From Fratercula arctica (lineage: Eukaryota > Chordata > Aves > Charadriiformes > Alcidae), in assembly GCA_947846985.1 (NCBI GenBank), contig CANTUZ010000008.1, positions 28,477,352 to 28,541,351 on the forward strand: a DNA stretch of 64,000 nucleotides, in the 5' to 3' direction. Shown one piece after another: positions 39,801 to 54,800 of this stretch; the stretch's first letter is position 1, and every line of letters starts with the position of its first letter. Below the pieces are notes generated by a model that saw nothing but the letters and a program-made list of their open reading frames with translations, made no database searches and was not told the origin of the DNA. The position numbers and the translations under genes were made by a program.

Positions 39801-42800
39801 CAGGCTTGGCAAGCGCTGTGACTGTTACGGAGGTGATTCGAGTCCATCAGTCTCTGGAAGACAGCCACCCTCTGTCTCTTTTACAACCCCTCCCCTCACC
39901 CCCAGCAGCCAATTCGGTCTGCAGTTGGGCTCACTGTTAACTAAGTATTAGGAGGATAAAAGTATACAGGGAGGTCCAAAATGGAAAGCCAAGAATAATG
40001 GTGCAGTTGAAAACACAGTCATGCCTCAGCTGCATTCCTGATAGTTATTGCTGCTCCTTTTTGAGATAGCAACGGAAGAAGTACAACGTGATGCCAGAAG
40101 ATTTCCAGTTGTCAAGTGGAAGAAATATGGGCTAACCTTCCTTTTTGCATGAATTAAATGCATTAACAGAAAACCTAATGGATGCCTTGAAATGCAATTA
40201 ACCAAAACAAACTACATGGTAATATGTGTTGGATCACATCCACATCCACTCCCTTCTGGCACACGCACAGCCTGCACACATCCATATGCATTTATTCCTC
40301 TTTATTTCACCACTTGAAGATGATGTGGCCACTGTAGACCACTGTGGACTCTATCCCGCTTCAGTCCTGGTCACCCACTCCAGCTGACGGTTGCTGAATA
40401 TGACATGCTATGGAAACGTAAAGCATTTCACAGGGCAAAAATCAACCACATTAAGGCTCAAAAGCAGCTATAACTAACGTGTAAAAGCTGGCCTCCAGCT
40501 GCAATGCTGAAGGCCCTGCACACAGAAAATGCTTTCCCTGTTTGCGTCACCGTGCTACGTCCTGCGGTTCTCAATGGTTTGCTTTTCCCCCCAGCATGTA
40601 GTTTATGTGCAAAAGCAGGGTAATCAAATCTTACTCACTTCACTTCTTGAAGCAACTGCTCGATGGAGAGGAGTCAGCCACATATTGTCCTTGGCATTAA
40701 CACGAGCGCCTGCAAGCAAACAGCAGAGGTTACATCCATGCCTTGGGTGCCACAGTGAAAGCCTTGCCCAGCTGTTTCCTAGTAACAAGAGCTGAGCCGT
40801 ATGTGGTACCCTCAGCGCTTCCCACGACTCTCCGGGCACCCTGTTCACCTTGGAAATGCATTTTCAGACCCTGGATAGATAGGAGCTGAAATGTGATTCA
40901 GAAAGAAAGGAACTGGACAGGTCCGACTATTATCAGGAACAGCTTTGTTTACAGGACACAAAAGAAGCAAGATTTGTTGTAGGGGATTACATATGTATGT
41001 AGGTATGTACATGTATGTCTATGTATATGCATTTTTTTAGATCAACTGATACGGTTGTGAGGAAAAAAGCAAGCCTTTGCTCAGAGCTCTGCTGCTGTCT
41101 GCAGACATCAGGAAGGGAACGAGCCCGAACAACCGTCTCTTGTTTCCAGCTCCACCAGGCAGACCACTAAAAGATGTAACCGCTTCCCTGCTTCACAAAT
41201 CTTGCTGGGATGAAGAAAACAGGACTGGGAAATGCTCAGGTTGAGGAAGAAACTGAGCACTTAACTCCCTCAGCTTCTGTGGGTGTTATTCAGCAAACAT
41301 CAGAAGAAGAGGGATGACGGGGATGAAGGAGACTATCCGTTTGCCGTGCGGTTCAGCGCTATGTGCACTCCGACAAAGAGGATGGGTTTGGGGTGGCTTG
41401 CCAGAATAAAGGATAAAGAAGGATATTTAACAACTACAGCGGTGCTGGCTAACTGCAGAAAAAAAAAAAAAAAAAGGATCCTGTACATTTCTGTGATAGA
41501 ACAGATTTGTTCGAAAGAAATATTAAAGCTATTCACCGATGTGATACCCTCAAAAGGAAATCTAGTGAAATGTACTAGAGAAACTAATTTTAAAAAGAGC
41601 TTAACCTAAAAATGTTGTACCTCTCAGGTCCGAAGTAGCAGTACTGGTCTGAGAAGACTGGCATATACAGAAAAATTCGAGAGAAGCACAAGTTTCATGC
41701 ACATAGCCTGGATGAGCCTCTGAACTTCATGAACAAAGGGATTCATAAGCTTCATTTTGCATCATAACTTAAGTGCATACAAAAGCTCACAATTAATAAA
41801 TCACACTCTTTGAATCAGAAGTACTTTCCGAGAGCCATTTCTGAATAATATTAAGGTGCTTGTTGCCTCTGAATCACAGTGATTACTGGGAATTGTGCTA
41901 GATAATCAGAGAAGAAACAAGTTCTTTCATATTGCCACAAGTTGGGATATGATTTTTTGACTGCAAGAGAAAGAAAGCCACTTTCATAACTACTGCAACA
42001 ATTAGAGGCAATCCTCCCAACTCAGCTCAGAACCTGGTACCTGGTGGTACAACCTGCCCTCTGGAAAAACACTCTTTAGAAAAGACAACAATTTCAAAGG
42101 GTTTTCTAATGGATCTGTCTAAGCAAGGAAGCTGTCAAGCTTCTTTTGTCTTCATGAGAAGGCCATTACGGTTGATGCAGGTCGGTATCCTGCCCTTTGC
42201 CTACACTGCCCTAGGCTCTAGAGACACTGAGGGCAACAGCCTCATCCACCCGACAGTCAGGACTCCCAGGCACCTTATGTTGTTACACTGTTTTGGCCTG
42301 GTAGAGGTCATGGGAATGCAAAATGCCTAGATGACTTCCTAACGATTGCCACCAAATACCTCTTTTAGGGTTTAGAAAATTATTTTGTATTTGCCTTGGC
42401 TTTTTGCCTTATGTTCTTACCTAAGGTTTCTTTTGGCTTATTTCCACCCATTCAGTAACTCCTACAAGCAGATGGTTGCAAATCAGAAAGGCTTATGTGT
42501 GGAGTAGCAGAGTGCGACAAACATCATTCCTCAGTATTCAACAACTCCAGCGGCATTGGTGAATATGAAGATGATTAGAAAACCTAGGGAAGTGTCTCCA
42601 TCAGTAGCTGTTCATGCCTTTCACTGATCCACTTACCCTTTGAGAAATTGGGATAGTTGCCAAAAAAACCGCTAAAGAAAATAATAAAAGCAAAACAAGA
42701 GCAGTATAAATAAAATAATACACAGCATGCTATCAGCCTTTTCTTCCTCAGCTGCTTTCCACGTCCCTTTACCTCTTTGTGCTTTGGAGCTCTTTATGTG

Positions 42801-45800
42801 ACAAAGTGAAATTGCTCTCACATATCTGTTTCAATGCGTCAGCTGAATGTGTTTGTGATTTCTGTTTTTAAAGCACTGCACAATTCAGCTGTTGCCTGTT
42901 ACAGGAGCCGCTGTTGTCCATTAACTGAGGTGCACATTTTCTGAAGAGACATTTCAAAATGTTTCCCTCCATACTGCCCATCTCCTTCATCAAAATTCAG
43001 CTTCCAGGTTCCCAGCAGCTCCTTGCTGGCAATGGTTAATGACAATGAAAAAACTTCACCAACACTCATGCGCTCCTTCAGGGACAGAAAATATCTGCCA
43101 TTTTAAAGGAGATCAAGCGGTGGACACCTGGGGAGCAATGCTCCTGTTTTCAAAGGTGTCCCCTACCTTTCATGAACTTGAGCATCCATCCTGTGACAGC
43201 CCGGGACAGCTCTTTGAAAGCACTGAGTAACACAGAAATCCAACTAAAGACTAAGTGCTCTACAACATGCTAATGCACCTAAAATGAACTGTGTCCAAAA
43301 ATCAGAAGCTTAAGTTTTCAAGTCCATCCCACAACACTTCCTCAAAGTCACCCAGAAATTCAGAGTCCCTCTCTTCACTCTGGACCAAGTACCTTAACCC
43401 TGTTTCAACGCACTTCCTACAAGACTCCATGAATTAATCTGTGTATTTCTAGGGACAAAGAGGGCTGATATGGTGTATATGGTGTCCTTCATAGTACAAT
43501 CTTCCTTGGAAAGAGAAGCTGCTTTAAAGATTTCCCTTAAAATCCTTTCAGGTAACCACTGCACCCACCCACACCACAAAATACCCACTTAAAAAAAACT
43601 CTCTCCAGAGAAAAGCTTTTTCTCAGCCCCATCCTCTGCACTCTGCCTTCAAGAGGGCTCATACCCGTGGGCCTGAAGGAAAGACTTGGCTGTTGGATTT
43701 GCTCTGTGAGGCTGAAGTAGACAACATAACATATAACATTACGGATAAAATCAACAGAGAGGAAACTTTCTGTAATCCACTCTTCTTTAATATGGCTGTT
43801 TTGTAATCTTTGCCATCTCTCACTCTCAAATATTTCTGCCAAAAGAGGAAATAAATCTGAAATTGCCTCTGTTCTTTGAGATCTGAAATAAACAACTCAA
43901 TGCTGGCTTTCAGGAATAAAGTTAACATCTCTTTATCCTAACCAAAGTACAATTTTCCATCCAGCACATCTGCCAAATCCACAGGTCTCCAATAAATCTA
44001 GATTCTTCAGTCTACCCCTCTGAAATTAGGGATGGTCAACAGAGGAAGGAAACTCTACTCTTTAACCTATTAATGACATCATTAACGTGTACCTTTCCAA
44101 CTCCTGCTCTGAGATACAGCAATGGACACCCAAAAATATAAGGAATGTCCCGTGTCCCACCCCCCTGCCCCTGCCCCGACACACAATACAAAGCAAAGAT
44201 CAGCACAAATAAAATATAACAGCAGAGCATCACCCCCTGATAGATGGAACTGAGACCCACAACACGAGGAACACAACACCATGCTAGATGTGAACACGTG
44301 AACCGAAGAGCCTGGGAACACCTACGTGGCAGAAACAGGAGGTTAGGCAGGATCTCCTCAGAGGCAAGTCGAAGTCACTTGCCTGGGGATCCCATCAGGT
44401 GAGAGCACACAGGTCCTGGGTCACTCATGAAGGCGAGAGGACGTAGTCCTGGGACATCCTCCAAACTTTCACCCAAAGGGGATACTCTTAATCCCTAAGG
44501 ACAGGAGTCTCAAAGCCATGAGAAAGGCAGAGAGAAGGCTGCCTCTCCAACCCGCCTATTCTTTAGCCTGCCATAAAAGAGGAAGTCTTGAATGTGTGTT
44601 TAGGTTACACAGCGCCTTCCCCTGCTGCCTACACAACAGGGATGGTCCAGAACCTGCTGCGCATGTGACAGTCTTGCTTCCAAATCTGTGTGGCAGAGCT
44701 TACCAGGAACCCTTCCAAAGCATGCTGGGCTTTGTTCCTTTCCTCCGCTATTGTGCAATTTATGAAGGATGGATGTCAATATTGCATGCACACCCCCAGT
44801 GCATAAACTTCTTGCCAAGAAGCTCAGAGCCTTCTGAAATAGTAAGGGATGATAATATTGCCAAGATCGCAAGCTTCTGGGTAGGGAACAAGGGGTAAAG
44901 GACTGAACTCAAACATTATGCTCTCAGGCACCAGCTCAAAGCCCAGGACGGGGAGAGGCACCAGCACAAATGAGAATGGAGCTTGTATTTGCCCAGACAG
45001 TTCTTGCACATCCATGACTCTGTCATCATACAGAGCTTCGTTTATGTGAGATGGTTTACCCTGGTCCTTCTCCTTCTTGACAGAAAGGAGGTGAAGGAGA
45101 AGCGCTCAAAGCTCCATGCTTTCACGTAGCCTAGAAAAAGAAACACACACAGCGTATTTCCCCAGTTCGAACCATATGATTATGGATCAGACCTTTTTGC
45201 TGGTGTAAATGTACCTAGCTCTGACTTTTAACGGGCCGGGGTGATTCATACCCGTTGAGGGATCTGGCACTCTCTCTCCTGTATCAATTCCAAACAGACT
45301 CCATTTCAGTGGCTACCTAGAAAGCCATTTCTGGTCTGTCTCCAACCACCTGGGCAGAAGTTTTATTCATTAGACACTACATTCATTTGTGCTGCCACCA
45401 GTTCATGGGCCACAAACCTCAGAATGTGCATATCTCGATTAATTTCTCTCCCGAGCCCTGTACAAAATGTGATGTCCTCCTAATTTCTACTCATTCTGAG
45501 AATATTATTAACGCCAACAGCAAATATTTCTGTGCTTTCTCTCTGTGAAAACACCCTCTCATTTTAAGTCAGACAACAGATGTTTTCCGCTTATGTAACT
45601 GAATTTTATGATCAGATTAATCTTTTATGAAACACTTTTACTAATACAGTTTACTGAATGAAGGCGTGAAGCAAAGGGAAGATGCTGCTCTTGTCTTCGG
45701 AGCCTAGTTCACGGAGAGATCACAGTGACAAAGAGGTGTTTATAGTAACTTATAAATTTGCTCCTCCAAACCTCATAAAACTCCAAATCTGCTCCTGGAT

Positions 45801-48800
45801 ACAAGTACTGATGCTCACCATGAGTAATGATACTTCAGAGATTAAAGGACAGTGAATAGGTAGAACATGCAACACAAGATTAATGTTGACTCATGCTGAG
45901 CTATTTGGGAAAGATCCACACAGGTCCTGCAGACTGAACCCCAGCACAGTCCCACTGACACAAAGTCCAATTTTTAAAAGCCCACACTATAAGCTTTTCA
46001 CACTCATTTGGATATATAAAAAAGCCCGAGATATATCACCTGCATTTTATCTGTTGCCCAGACAAACACTATAGGCTGTGGATGACCCTTTGGCAGTGAG
46101 GTGCCGGAACTAAGCATCCCAGAAGAGCACAAGAAGGTCTCCTTCCCTCATTAGGAACGTGACAGAAAACAAGGAATGTTCACCGAGACATTTCTTGATG
46201 ATGTTGGGATTCAAGGGAGAAACGGGCAGAACAGTTTCACCTTTCTCTTTATGTGGATATTGCCTGTGGATATTGCAAAACTTGAAAAAAAGGCATCGCT
46301 CCTGCAATCTTCTGACACCACAATGGAACAACAGTATGTGACAATCAACACACACAGCAAGAACACATGCACAGATGAAGTGTATTAACTCTTATCTCCC
46401 AGTGAAGAAAAGCATACTGAAAACCCAGCCAAGCATAACCTGCCAGCGGAGGAATGTTCATTTAAATTGTTCTGCTGGCATCAGGGTTAGAGCAGAAAGA
46501 TGTGAGGTATGATGTATGTCCAACTAGTTAGCCTCATTAAGGAATCAGACAACTCAAAATGCTCACAAAAATGTATAGAGGAAACACGTAGCCACAGCAA
46601 ACTGAATTCTCGTTCTCTGCCTTCTCCAGGTGTGGTTAGGCTGGTAATCCAAAGAAATATGTCTGTGTGGTCTGCACAGGCCCATTAGCAGCCTGATCTA
46701 ACTTTGGAATTGGCTGGTGCTTGAAGCAGGGGGCTGGATCAGGTAACCTCTAGAAATCCCTTCCAGCCTGAATTATTCTAGGAATTAAGGTTGGAAATTA
46801 GAAGGTGCCTCGTAATCACGGGAGTGGTAGTTCTGAAATAACTTTCTTAAAAAAGCATGCAACTCATTTGAAGAGGCAATCTAATAATTTCTGAAACCAA
46901 TCATATAGCAAGATTGCTTGTAAAGTGTTAGATGTTTGTACCATAAGGTTCCTTTCAATCTCACATTCTTAAACCACTGTAAGCTTTACCCTTAGAGTTC
47001 TCCAGTTTAGAAAAACACTGCCTTTGAAATCTGCAAGCACATCCAGGAGTTTGCCATGAATTATGTGTACTTCTTGAGAGACATCTGTTTTATGCTTTGT
47101 TCTGACATATTTTGATCACGTTTTTTATCACTACAGCAGTTTGGAAATATTTTTTGATTTTTTTTTCACAGTGCTTCTGAAAAGGTAGGTTAGCATTATA
47201 TTCCTACTTTGAGCTGGGAAAAAAAAAATCCAGGGAAAGTTATATTAGCAGAGCCAGCATAAGGGATTAAAATGGCTCTTAGTCCAAGGCTGTGCTTCAG
47301 TCTTTATGTCACACCCACGCACGACAAATAGAACTATTTTGAGCACCTACGTCCAAACCTCTATCAGGCTCCCTGTGTATGCATATGAACTGTTGCTTTT
47401 GTTCATGATTTCTCATTTGATGACAACATACAGAATGAGCTTTTTGGCAATGCCCCAACAAAGCATTTGATCTAATATATGAAGAGATTTATGCTTTTTA
47501 AGGGAGAATGTAAGCATTTACAAATAATAATGTTTGGGTTTGACTAAAGTATCTTAAGATAGTGTACAAATATAAAATATATATTGTGTGTGCACACATA
47601 CATATATAGATAGATAGATAGATACGCACATACCTCTCTACCCTACAAACATATAATGTTTAGACAAACTTCTTTTTTTTTAGCAAATTTCTCTTTTTTT
47701 AGGGACTACCAACAAAAAGATCATACATTTCAGAAATATATTTGTTTGTTAGATCAGTTCGAAAAAAATACAAGTTGTTCTAACTCTGATTTGCAAGTTC
47801 TTGACTTTACATTTGTTTAGATACATCCTACAGCATAGTTTCTGTTCTCCAAATCAACCTCCCAACTCTTAGAATCAAGTTTCTAATGGAAAGACCACTT
47901 ACAATTAATTCAAACTCGTTCATAACTTTTTTGCTATTATACCATAATAATTTTTGCTTAATAGTAATTCTTGGCTTGTACTCCAGGATGTGAGCCCACA
48001 TTTCAAATATGTACTTAAGCAAGTCTCTAAATCTACAAATATTGTCCGTTTGAATGCTTTAGAAGTTTTTGCTTTGTTTATTAATTCCACCCAGTCACAG
48101 TGCATGTTTTATAATTGTATCACCAAATTTAGATATATTTTCTAAGCTGGCAACAACTGCAACCAACTCTATGAACTCAGAAACAGGCACTGCCCAGAGC
48201 TCACTCATATACACTTCACTGGCTATTCCTTGTAGCTTTAAAATTGGCTAGTTTACTAGTTAAAAACAGTGAGGAACACTACCTTACCTGACAAAATGAG
48301 AAGCTCAATGATGTCTGCATCCCCCAGGAATGACGCAACGTGAAGAGGAGTTCGTTTCTCAGCATCCTACAGAACCAGAGATTGTCCAGTTATAAAAGAT
48401 AGTCAATAACTGCAAGTGTTAAAGAGCAATGGATGTGTATACAGTGTTTTATTTTCCTGTGTGCATGTCTGTTTATAGTTAGAAATGCAATCTCAACCAG
48501 TGAAAGAACAAAATTCATGGTCTGAACAACACACTTCCTCCCAGTAATCCTCAACTTTTTTATCCCTTGGTTCCACCAGACCTTGCAGAGATATTATCTT
48601 TACTCTGCTATCCTGTTTACCAGTAGACCAAATCAAATCTAAAATGAGGAAAGACATCATCCTTGGGTCTCTTTCGGAAACATTGTTCCACTCTAAGTAT
48701 TGCAGCGACATAAATCAGATGCTTCAGTTTGCACCAACAATGTAACATCAGGCTCTCCAGAGGGTATCTCTGGAGAATGGTTCAGAATCACACAGAAGGA

Positions 48801-51800
48801 CAAGATGCAATCCTCTTGGTCTACAAAGGTTCTTGTACACCATTTAGCCTGGTTGTCTACAACAGCCCAAAATGGGCTTGTACATCTTGATTGACCTTTA
48901 AACACAAACAAAGAAAATATTACCATTTAGGCCTGTGTCTTCAAACTTAGAAGAATTGCTAATAATGATATATACAACTTCTAAAATATATCTACTTTTA
49001 TTTGATTTCTGTAATTTTCAACCTTAGGGAGTCACATTTCCAAGATTTTCTTTTCCAACTTCAAGGGGTGTAAATACAATGTTTACAAAAACCCCTTTCT
49101 TTTATTGCTTTATTCAGATTATTCTAGAATGTAGGCCTTTAAAAGAAACTGCTAAACATTATAATATGGGCAACAGAAATCACAAGAACTGCTAATACCA
49201 TTAATCATGCTATTGGACCCCTGTTTCTAGTCACAAATGTATTTCATTTTGGTTTCTTAACCACTAATACAAAAGAAGTTCTAAGAGACTTATCAATCAA
49301 ACTTATCAAATTACAACCTACCAGCATTAAATACTCTAAGCTGGTAACAGATTCAACACCTCCTGCAAATGATACCAACACTCAAACTCTACCAGTATTT
49401 ACACTCTCTCCCTGAAACAAATCTCTGAGCCTGTCAAGTAAAATATCACTTTTAACATGCCCAAGAGGTCATTAACTGCAAGCTATTTTGGACTATCTTC
49501 AAAGCATGCTATAAATGTGGACAAATCAGTGCGGCAGAACCATTTGTCGTGTGAATGCTGAAGATTGTATTCCAGCGCTGAGAGGCACTGAGCCACTGGT
49601 CACCAGAAAAAGCTACGTTTAATTTTTATATTTGTATGTTTTTTCAAACATACATGATGTATGTAGTCCTCGAATTCTGCTGCAGTGGATTTCGATCTTA
49701 CATATTGGTCATGCACATAAAACACTCAAAAAACAGATTACGTGACACCCTGGTTGTCATAGGTCAGAGGGAAAAATACCTTACAGAACTTCACCTCCTC
49801 ACATGGTAGGCAAATTAAAACAATATTAATCAGTGTCTGCCCAGCAGTGTTCACTCAGGAGCCAAAATCACAAGCTGGATTCTCTCATATGCTCAGTTCC
49901 TAAACCATAATCCACCACAGACCAGCTTTTACAGGCTACGTGTAAGTATTGCTTCATATTACCTATCCTGAGGCTATCCAGGGCAAAAAATATGCTAAGA
50001 CTGATCAAACATTTGTACAAAAATAGAATTAATTTTATTTCTTCTTTTTTTAGCTTGTTCCTTTTAATGCATGAATTTCTTTTTAGCACAAAGTAGTATT
50101 TGTAATAGCTATTGTACCTGTCAGTGATAAACTTTGCGGCAGCTTCTTGTAACACAGCCAAGTTTGGCAACAGAACAGAGTAGTTTGAAGTTGAATGCTA
50201 ACGACACAAGACCAACCAATTTTCAATATCAAGGAACAAAGGCTATTCAGTGCTTTCATGATTATAAGCAGTATTTTATGCTAAACTGTAAACCTGATGG
50301 AAATTTGATAATTGAGGAAGAAAAGGACATGAGACAAAAAAGTAGAACTTTTATCCTTCTGTAACAGGAATAACTCTCTGTAAGTACTCTCAGCTTTCAC
50401 TTTTTAAAATCAATGCTAAATCCTATCAAATTAAGGGAGAATCAAGTCTTCACATAAAGATGGGTTTAGTCACGCAACTAAGTCAAGCTTAATTTCTTTA
50501 AGAGGACAAAAAAACCTAAAATTTCTCCATTTATCACAACCAGGCACAAATCAGAGTTCACCCTTACATGAACCAGCCGATGATAAAACCTGATGTGTGA
50601 TATAGAAAATTAAAAACACATGAAAGAGACCTCCAGGCAAGGTTTTCAGGAGTGTGGCAGGGAGAAGTCCGCACACAACGCCTGCAGCTGAGCAAGCAGT
50701 TGAGCAACTCAACGGAGGAACATCCTCAAGTTCCCATTTACGCTCTGCACAAGCCCGACACCAACAGGGGAACCGGGGCATCCAACCGCACTCCTTGCCT
50801 CCTCCTCAGAGCCGTGTACCGCTTCAACACGACTTAAACGGCCCACTGGCTTTGTCTCTGGCCCATCCACTAACGTCTACTCAGCTACAGATGTCCTTGT
50901 GGCATGATGGTGGTAGGAGCAGTACAAATAAGTACATTAATAACGATCTAAAAACTGAAGGCTACCAACAGAGAGAGAGGAATAAAAAGAAAATTTGTCA
51001 TTTCAGGGAAAGGTCTGGCAGTACCCCAAACCCGAACATACATTATCAAGGCAAGGAAAGGAGGTGGGGGGAAGAAATGATAACAGGATTACAAATAGCA
51101 TTACGACAAATAATCAGACCTGCCTCAAGTACAGTTCTCAGAGGAACAGAAGGTCAGTAAGAGACAGCAGATAAGCTAAACAATGGCTAGAAAATCATGC
51201 TGAGATAAACACTCTCTCCCCAAGACTGTATTAGTGACTGTATTAGGGTTCACAGAAAAGATGCTGCTGCATGTTAACATTATCTGTACTTTTTTTTTTT
51301 TTAAAAAAAAGGTACAGATAAAGGAAATTAAGAATATAACAAACAGGCAATCAAGGACAGAAGACCTCAGCAAGAAAAACACTCAACACATGCTTAAACT
51401 GTTCAAGTGATCACAGTGACACTGATAAGGCCCTTCACAAGCTTAAAGTTAGGCTAGTCCTTAAGTGCTTTATTGGATCAGAGCCTTAGAGTACATGAAG
51501 ATTAGCCAAACAGTGGCTCAGATGAATCATATCAGCATATATAAAATAATCAGGCACATTAAGAAAAAGGCCAAGAGTTTCTTCTCAACACAGCCTGCAT
51601 CTCAAAGGAGGTAATGCATTTGAACTTTTACATCAACTGCAGCTGTTAACATCAGAAGATGTTTGGGACAGAGTTATTTACTATTGAAACACAAGTGCAA
51701 CTGTTACAGAAAACAAATTTTTGTGTTTTCTTTTGTCACCAAACTGCCTGAGCAGCCAACAGGAATAGTTCAGCACAGAAGGAGTTAATGCACCACAGAA

Positions 51801-54800
51801 ACCGAGTTAATGAAATTTCATTGGTAGGAAGTGTTTGGATTCCCACCACCTTCAAGCAGCCAGGGATCTGCCTGGCTGGCAGAAGAAAATAAACTATCTT
51901 AGAGGCACATGAATGCCTACAATTTCCATTGATACAAGCCTAAACAAAGCAATAACAAAAACAAACCTGATCATTCATTCCAATTACTGTAGTTACATCT
52001 GAGTACACCTTATTTAAACAGCACAAAGTAGCTGGCACCATTAAAAAAACCCAAACATTCAGACAAAACTTGACTTCAGGAAAATTAAATATTAGAAACT
52101 GGTTAGGAACTACTAAAGAGGCTAAAAGCAAATTATCAGCTAGTTCTTGGGCTATTTACAACTATTCAGAGCCAAAAGCTGATGCCGTATGAAGAAAATC
52201 TCTGCCGCTTCAAGATTTCGTTGCTCTCACGGATTCTTTTATTAAAGCCTGTAACTGACAAAGCAAACTGAAACGCTTAACTGTGAGCACCAGCTGGGAG
52301 GTGAAGGTCAAGCTGCGTAACTTATGCCTGGTGCTGCTCTTTCTTCTGCTATTACCAAGCACAGAAATACCTGTCTGAAAATGCAGGTCCTGGTTCTAGC
52401 ACCTCTCATCCCCACAGTCTTCAGCTTAGCCTCAGAAACAAAGATTTTTCTGGACTGTCTTTAATTGCCAAGTGCCCATGAGGTGGACGAGGCAAATATT
52501 TCCAGAGACAAGAAAAATTATCTTCCTTCTCTCCCCCATGTAACATTTCCCTTCCATGAGGCTGACAGTAGCTTTCATGATAGAAAAAGGTAACTTTTAA
52601 AATTAATTACTAATCCTAGATTGAGATTGTATAAAACGCTATCCTAATGAAGGAAATACTTTAATGTTTACAGCAGCAAGTTTCCAATGTAAGGCTCAAA
52701 AGACAGACTTAAATAACGCCTCCATTTTTATAAATGCAATATTGCCTTTGGGAAGGGGGTATTGATGGTGTGGGAGCATACATCACACGTGAGTTGACAG
52801 GAAAAGCAGATTTAGAAAATTCAGATATTTCAGGCTGACGTTGCTGCCTTTGAAGAAAAAGAAGCTAGAGCCAAACCCTGCCATGAGCTTTTAATGGCCT
52901 ATACATTCCTAACTGTCTCAAACTTTGAGGACAATGATAACATGAGTCGCCAGCACAGATATATATATATATACACACCCACTAGTACCCACTAGTATAC
53001 TAGTATGCTGTACAAAGCAACTCAGACTATTTCAGACTTTCAGTAAACTCCAGCAGAATCTTCTTCACAGTTCAAACATCATCTTTATGAAACATAAAAC
53101 AGTATACTTAATTTCTAAAAGAAAAAATATTTATTCTAAATAAAAGTCATGCTGGTTATCTCGCATCGCAAAAATCAATGCAATTTCATATTCAATTTCC
53201 TCACATAACAGAATTGTGCATAATTTCCTTCTGCAGAAAAAAGAAAATTCTCTATCACTTCCCACTTAAATTAACAGCATCTCGAACAGCACTACTAGAG
53301 GCTAAATACCCACTGAAAACATAGCTACTACCTAGCACCAAACTGCCATACTGTGTCAAAGCATAAGCCTTCCAAAGTTCTTGACTAAATTCTTGAGAAG
53401 ACTTTCCAGCACAGCAGAACTACATCTAGAAGAGGAGCATTTACTTTCAGGATAGCTTTATTCTCCTGCAAGACTCCATAGTGCCAAAAAGAAAATCATC
53501 ATTCCTTGCATGAGAGCAGAGATGAGGGTCTGGTTCCCAAGATCACTGAAATACCACGTTATGGTGTCTCTTAGTCCCAAGTCAAACACATCACTCCAAA
53601 CTGAACGACAAGCTGTTTTTCACATTAGCTATCCCAAGCATGCAAAGCCTTGCAGACTCACAATGCTAAACGTGTGCGTACTTGTATCCTCAAGCACTCA
53701 TACCGCTTCAAAAAGCATGCTTAGCAATATTACAGAAATATACAAAACTTCTGTGTGTGTGTGAAGACCTGGATAAAGCCTGAATCCTCCTAACAAAGGC
53801 AGTCCTGCAAATCTTTGCCTTATCAAGTAGGATAATGAGAAAAAGGAGTAATCAACAGAATGCACTCATGTCTCTCCATAAGGACTTCCTTCTTGCCCTC
53901 CTTATCCTCTAATAAACCACCCTCTAAACACATGGCCTTGCATGTAAGGCCTTGCAATCTCTGCTGGTGCCACTGCCCCTTCCTCTGCAGCTAGAAACAG
54001 GCAGGCGGTGCCCAGGGTCAGTACACCTCGACATGGCTCGAGCCCACAGCCTGCCTTGAATTGCTGCCATCAGGAGTCACTGCGGCCCACCTAGACCTGC
54101 TGGCTCTGCAGCTTTAATGAAAACAAACCAAATTCAGCTAAACCACTACTTTCCCCTAACCTATCTCGTTTTGGTGAAAGCGGGTGGGGGAGCATTCGCG
54201 CAAGCAGCTCTTGACACCTACGAGCAGTGAGAAGCAGCAGCTTTTCCAGCTGGTGAAGCGTCAAGCAAAGAGGCTACCTGGATCAAGCCCAGAAGACCAC
54301 ATCAGCGACCATGCAAGAACAGCAGCAGAGCATGCAAGAACAGCAGCGACCATGCAAGAACAGCAGCGACCATGCAAGAACAGCAGCGACCATGCAAGAA
54401 CAGCAGCAGAAACACAAGCAACTAAGTTTTGGGAAAGCAGATGTTGCTTTCAACAGTCTTGCTGGTGGGGTGAGGGGTTATATTATTTACTTTCCCACAA
54501 ATATGAATGCAATAGAAGATATTCTGGGGACATCAAAGTTTTGCATAGATTTTGGGTTTTAGGGTTCTATCCAAGAAAAAAAATGCAGGATTAGGGGATA
54601 AAGAGTAAAAACAGAGGGAAAGAAATGCCTGGTCTGGCTTGCAAACATCTCATCAGTTATGGGGAAGAATACTGGAAAGGTTTTTGCATTTTTTGTTTGA
54701 TTTTGGATATTTTAAAGGGAAACTAAACTCTAAGATTGAGATGAAAATGGAAGTTTTACAGGAAGGGTTTTGGTTTAGTAGAAAAATCATGGCATCGCAC

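Larger units (their letters stand above)
40710..48287 (-). other. ANKRD44: ANKRD44 intron 3
   Basis: This 7.6-kb intron contains a CR1 3' tail in plus orientation (about 46678-46800), a (GATA)n microsatellite (47607-47624) and a degenerate (TATG)n stretch (40990-41030). A run of 18 A residues lies near 41459-41476. Nothing else was recognised; open frames of up to 126 codons around 44518 have no familiar motif. Confidence 0.75.

Noticed and set aside
44518..44898. A 126-codon plus-strand open frame in intron 3.
   Set aside because: No recognisable motif, no splice structure and typical intronic composition at both ends.
50654..51160. A 168-codon plus-strand open frame in intron 2.
   Set aside because: The composition changes along its length, no domain is recognisable, all frames are rather open in the first 180 nt, and there is no promoter or splice context. 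A frame of this length is plausible by chance in 64 kb.
54184..54594. A 136-codon open frame crossing the minisatellite.
   Set aside because: The array is stop-free in all three frames, which inflates the frame. The flanks show no known motif, so I do not call a gene.
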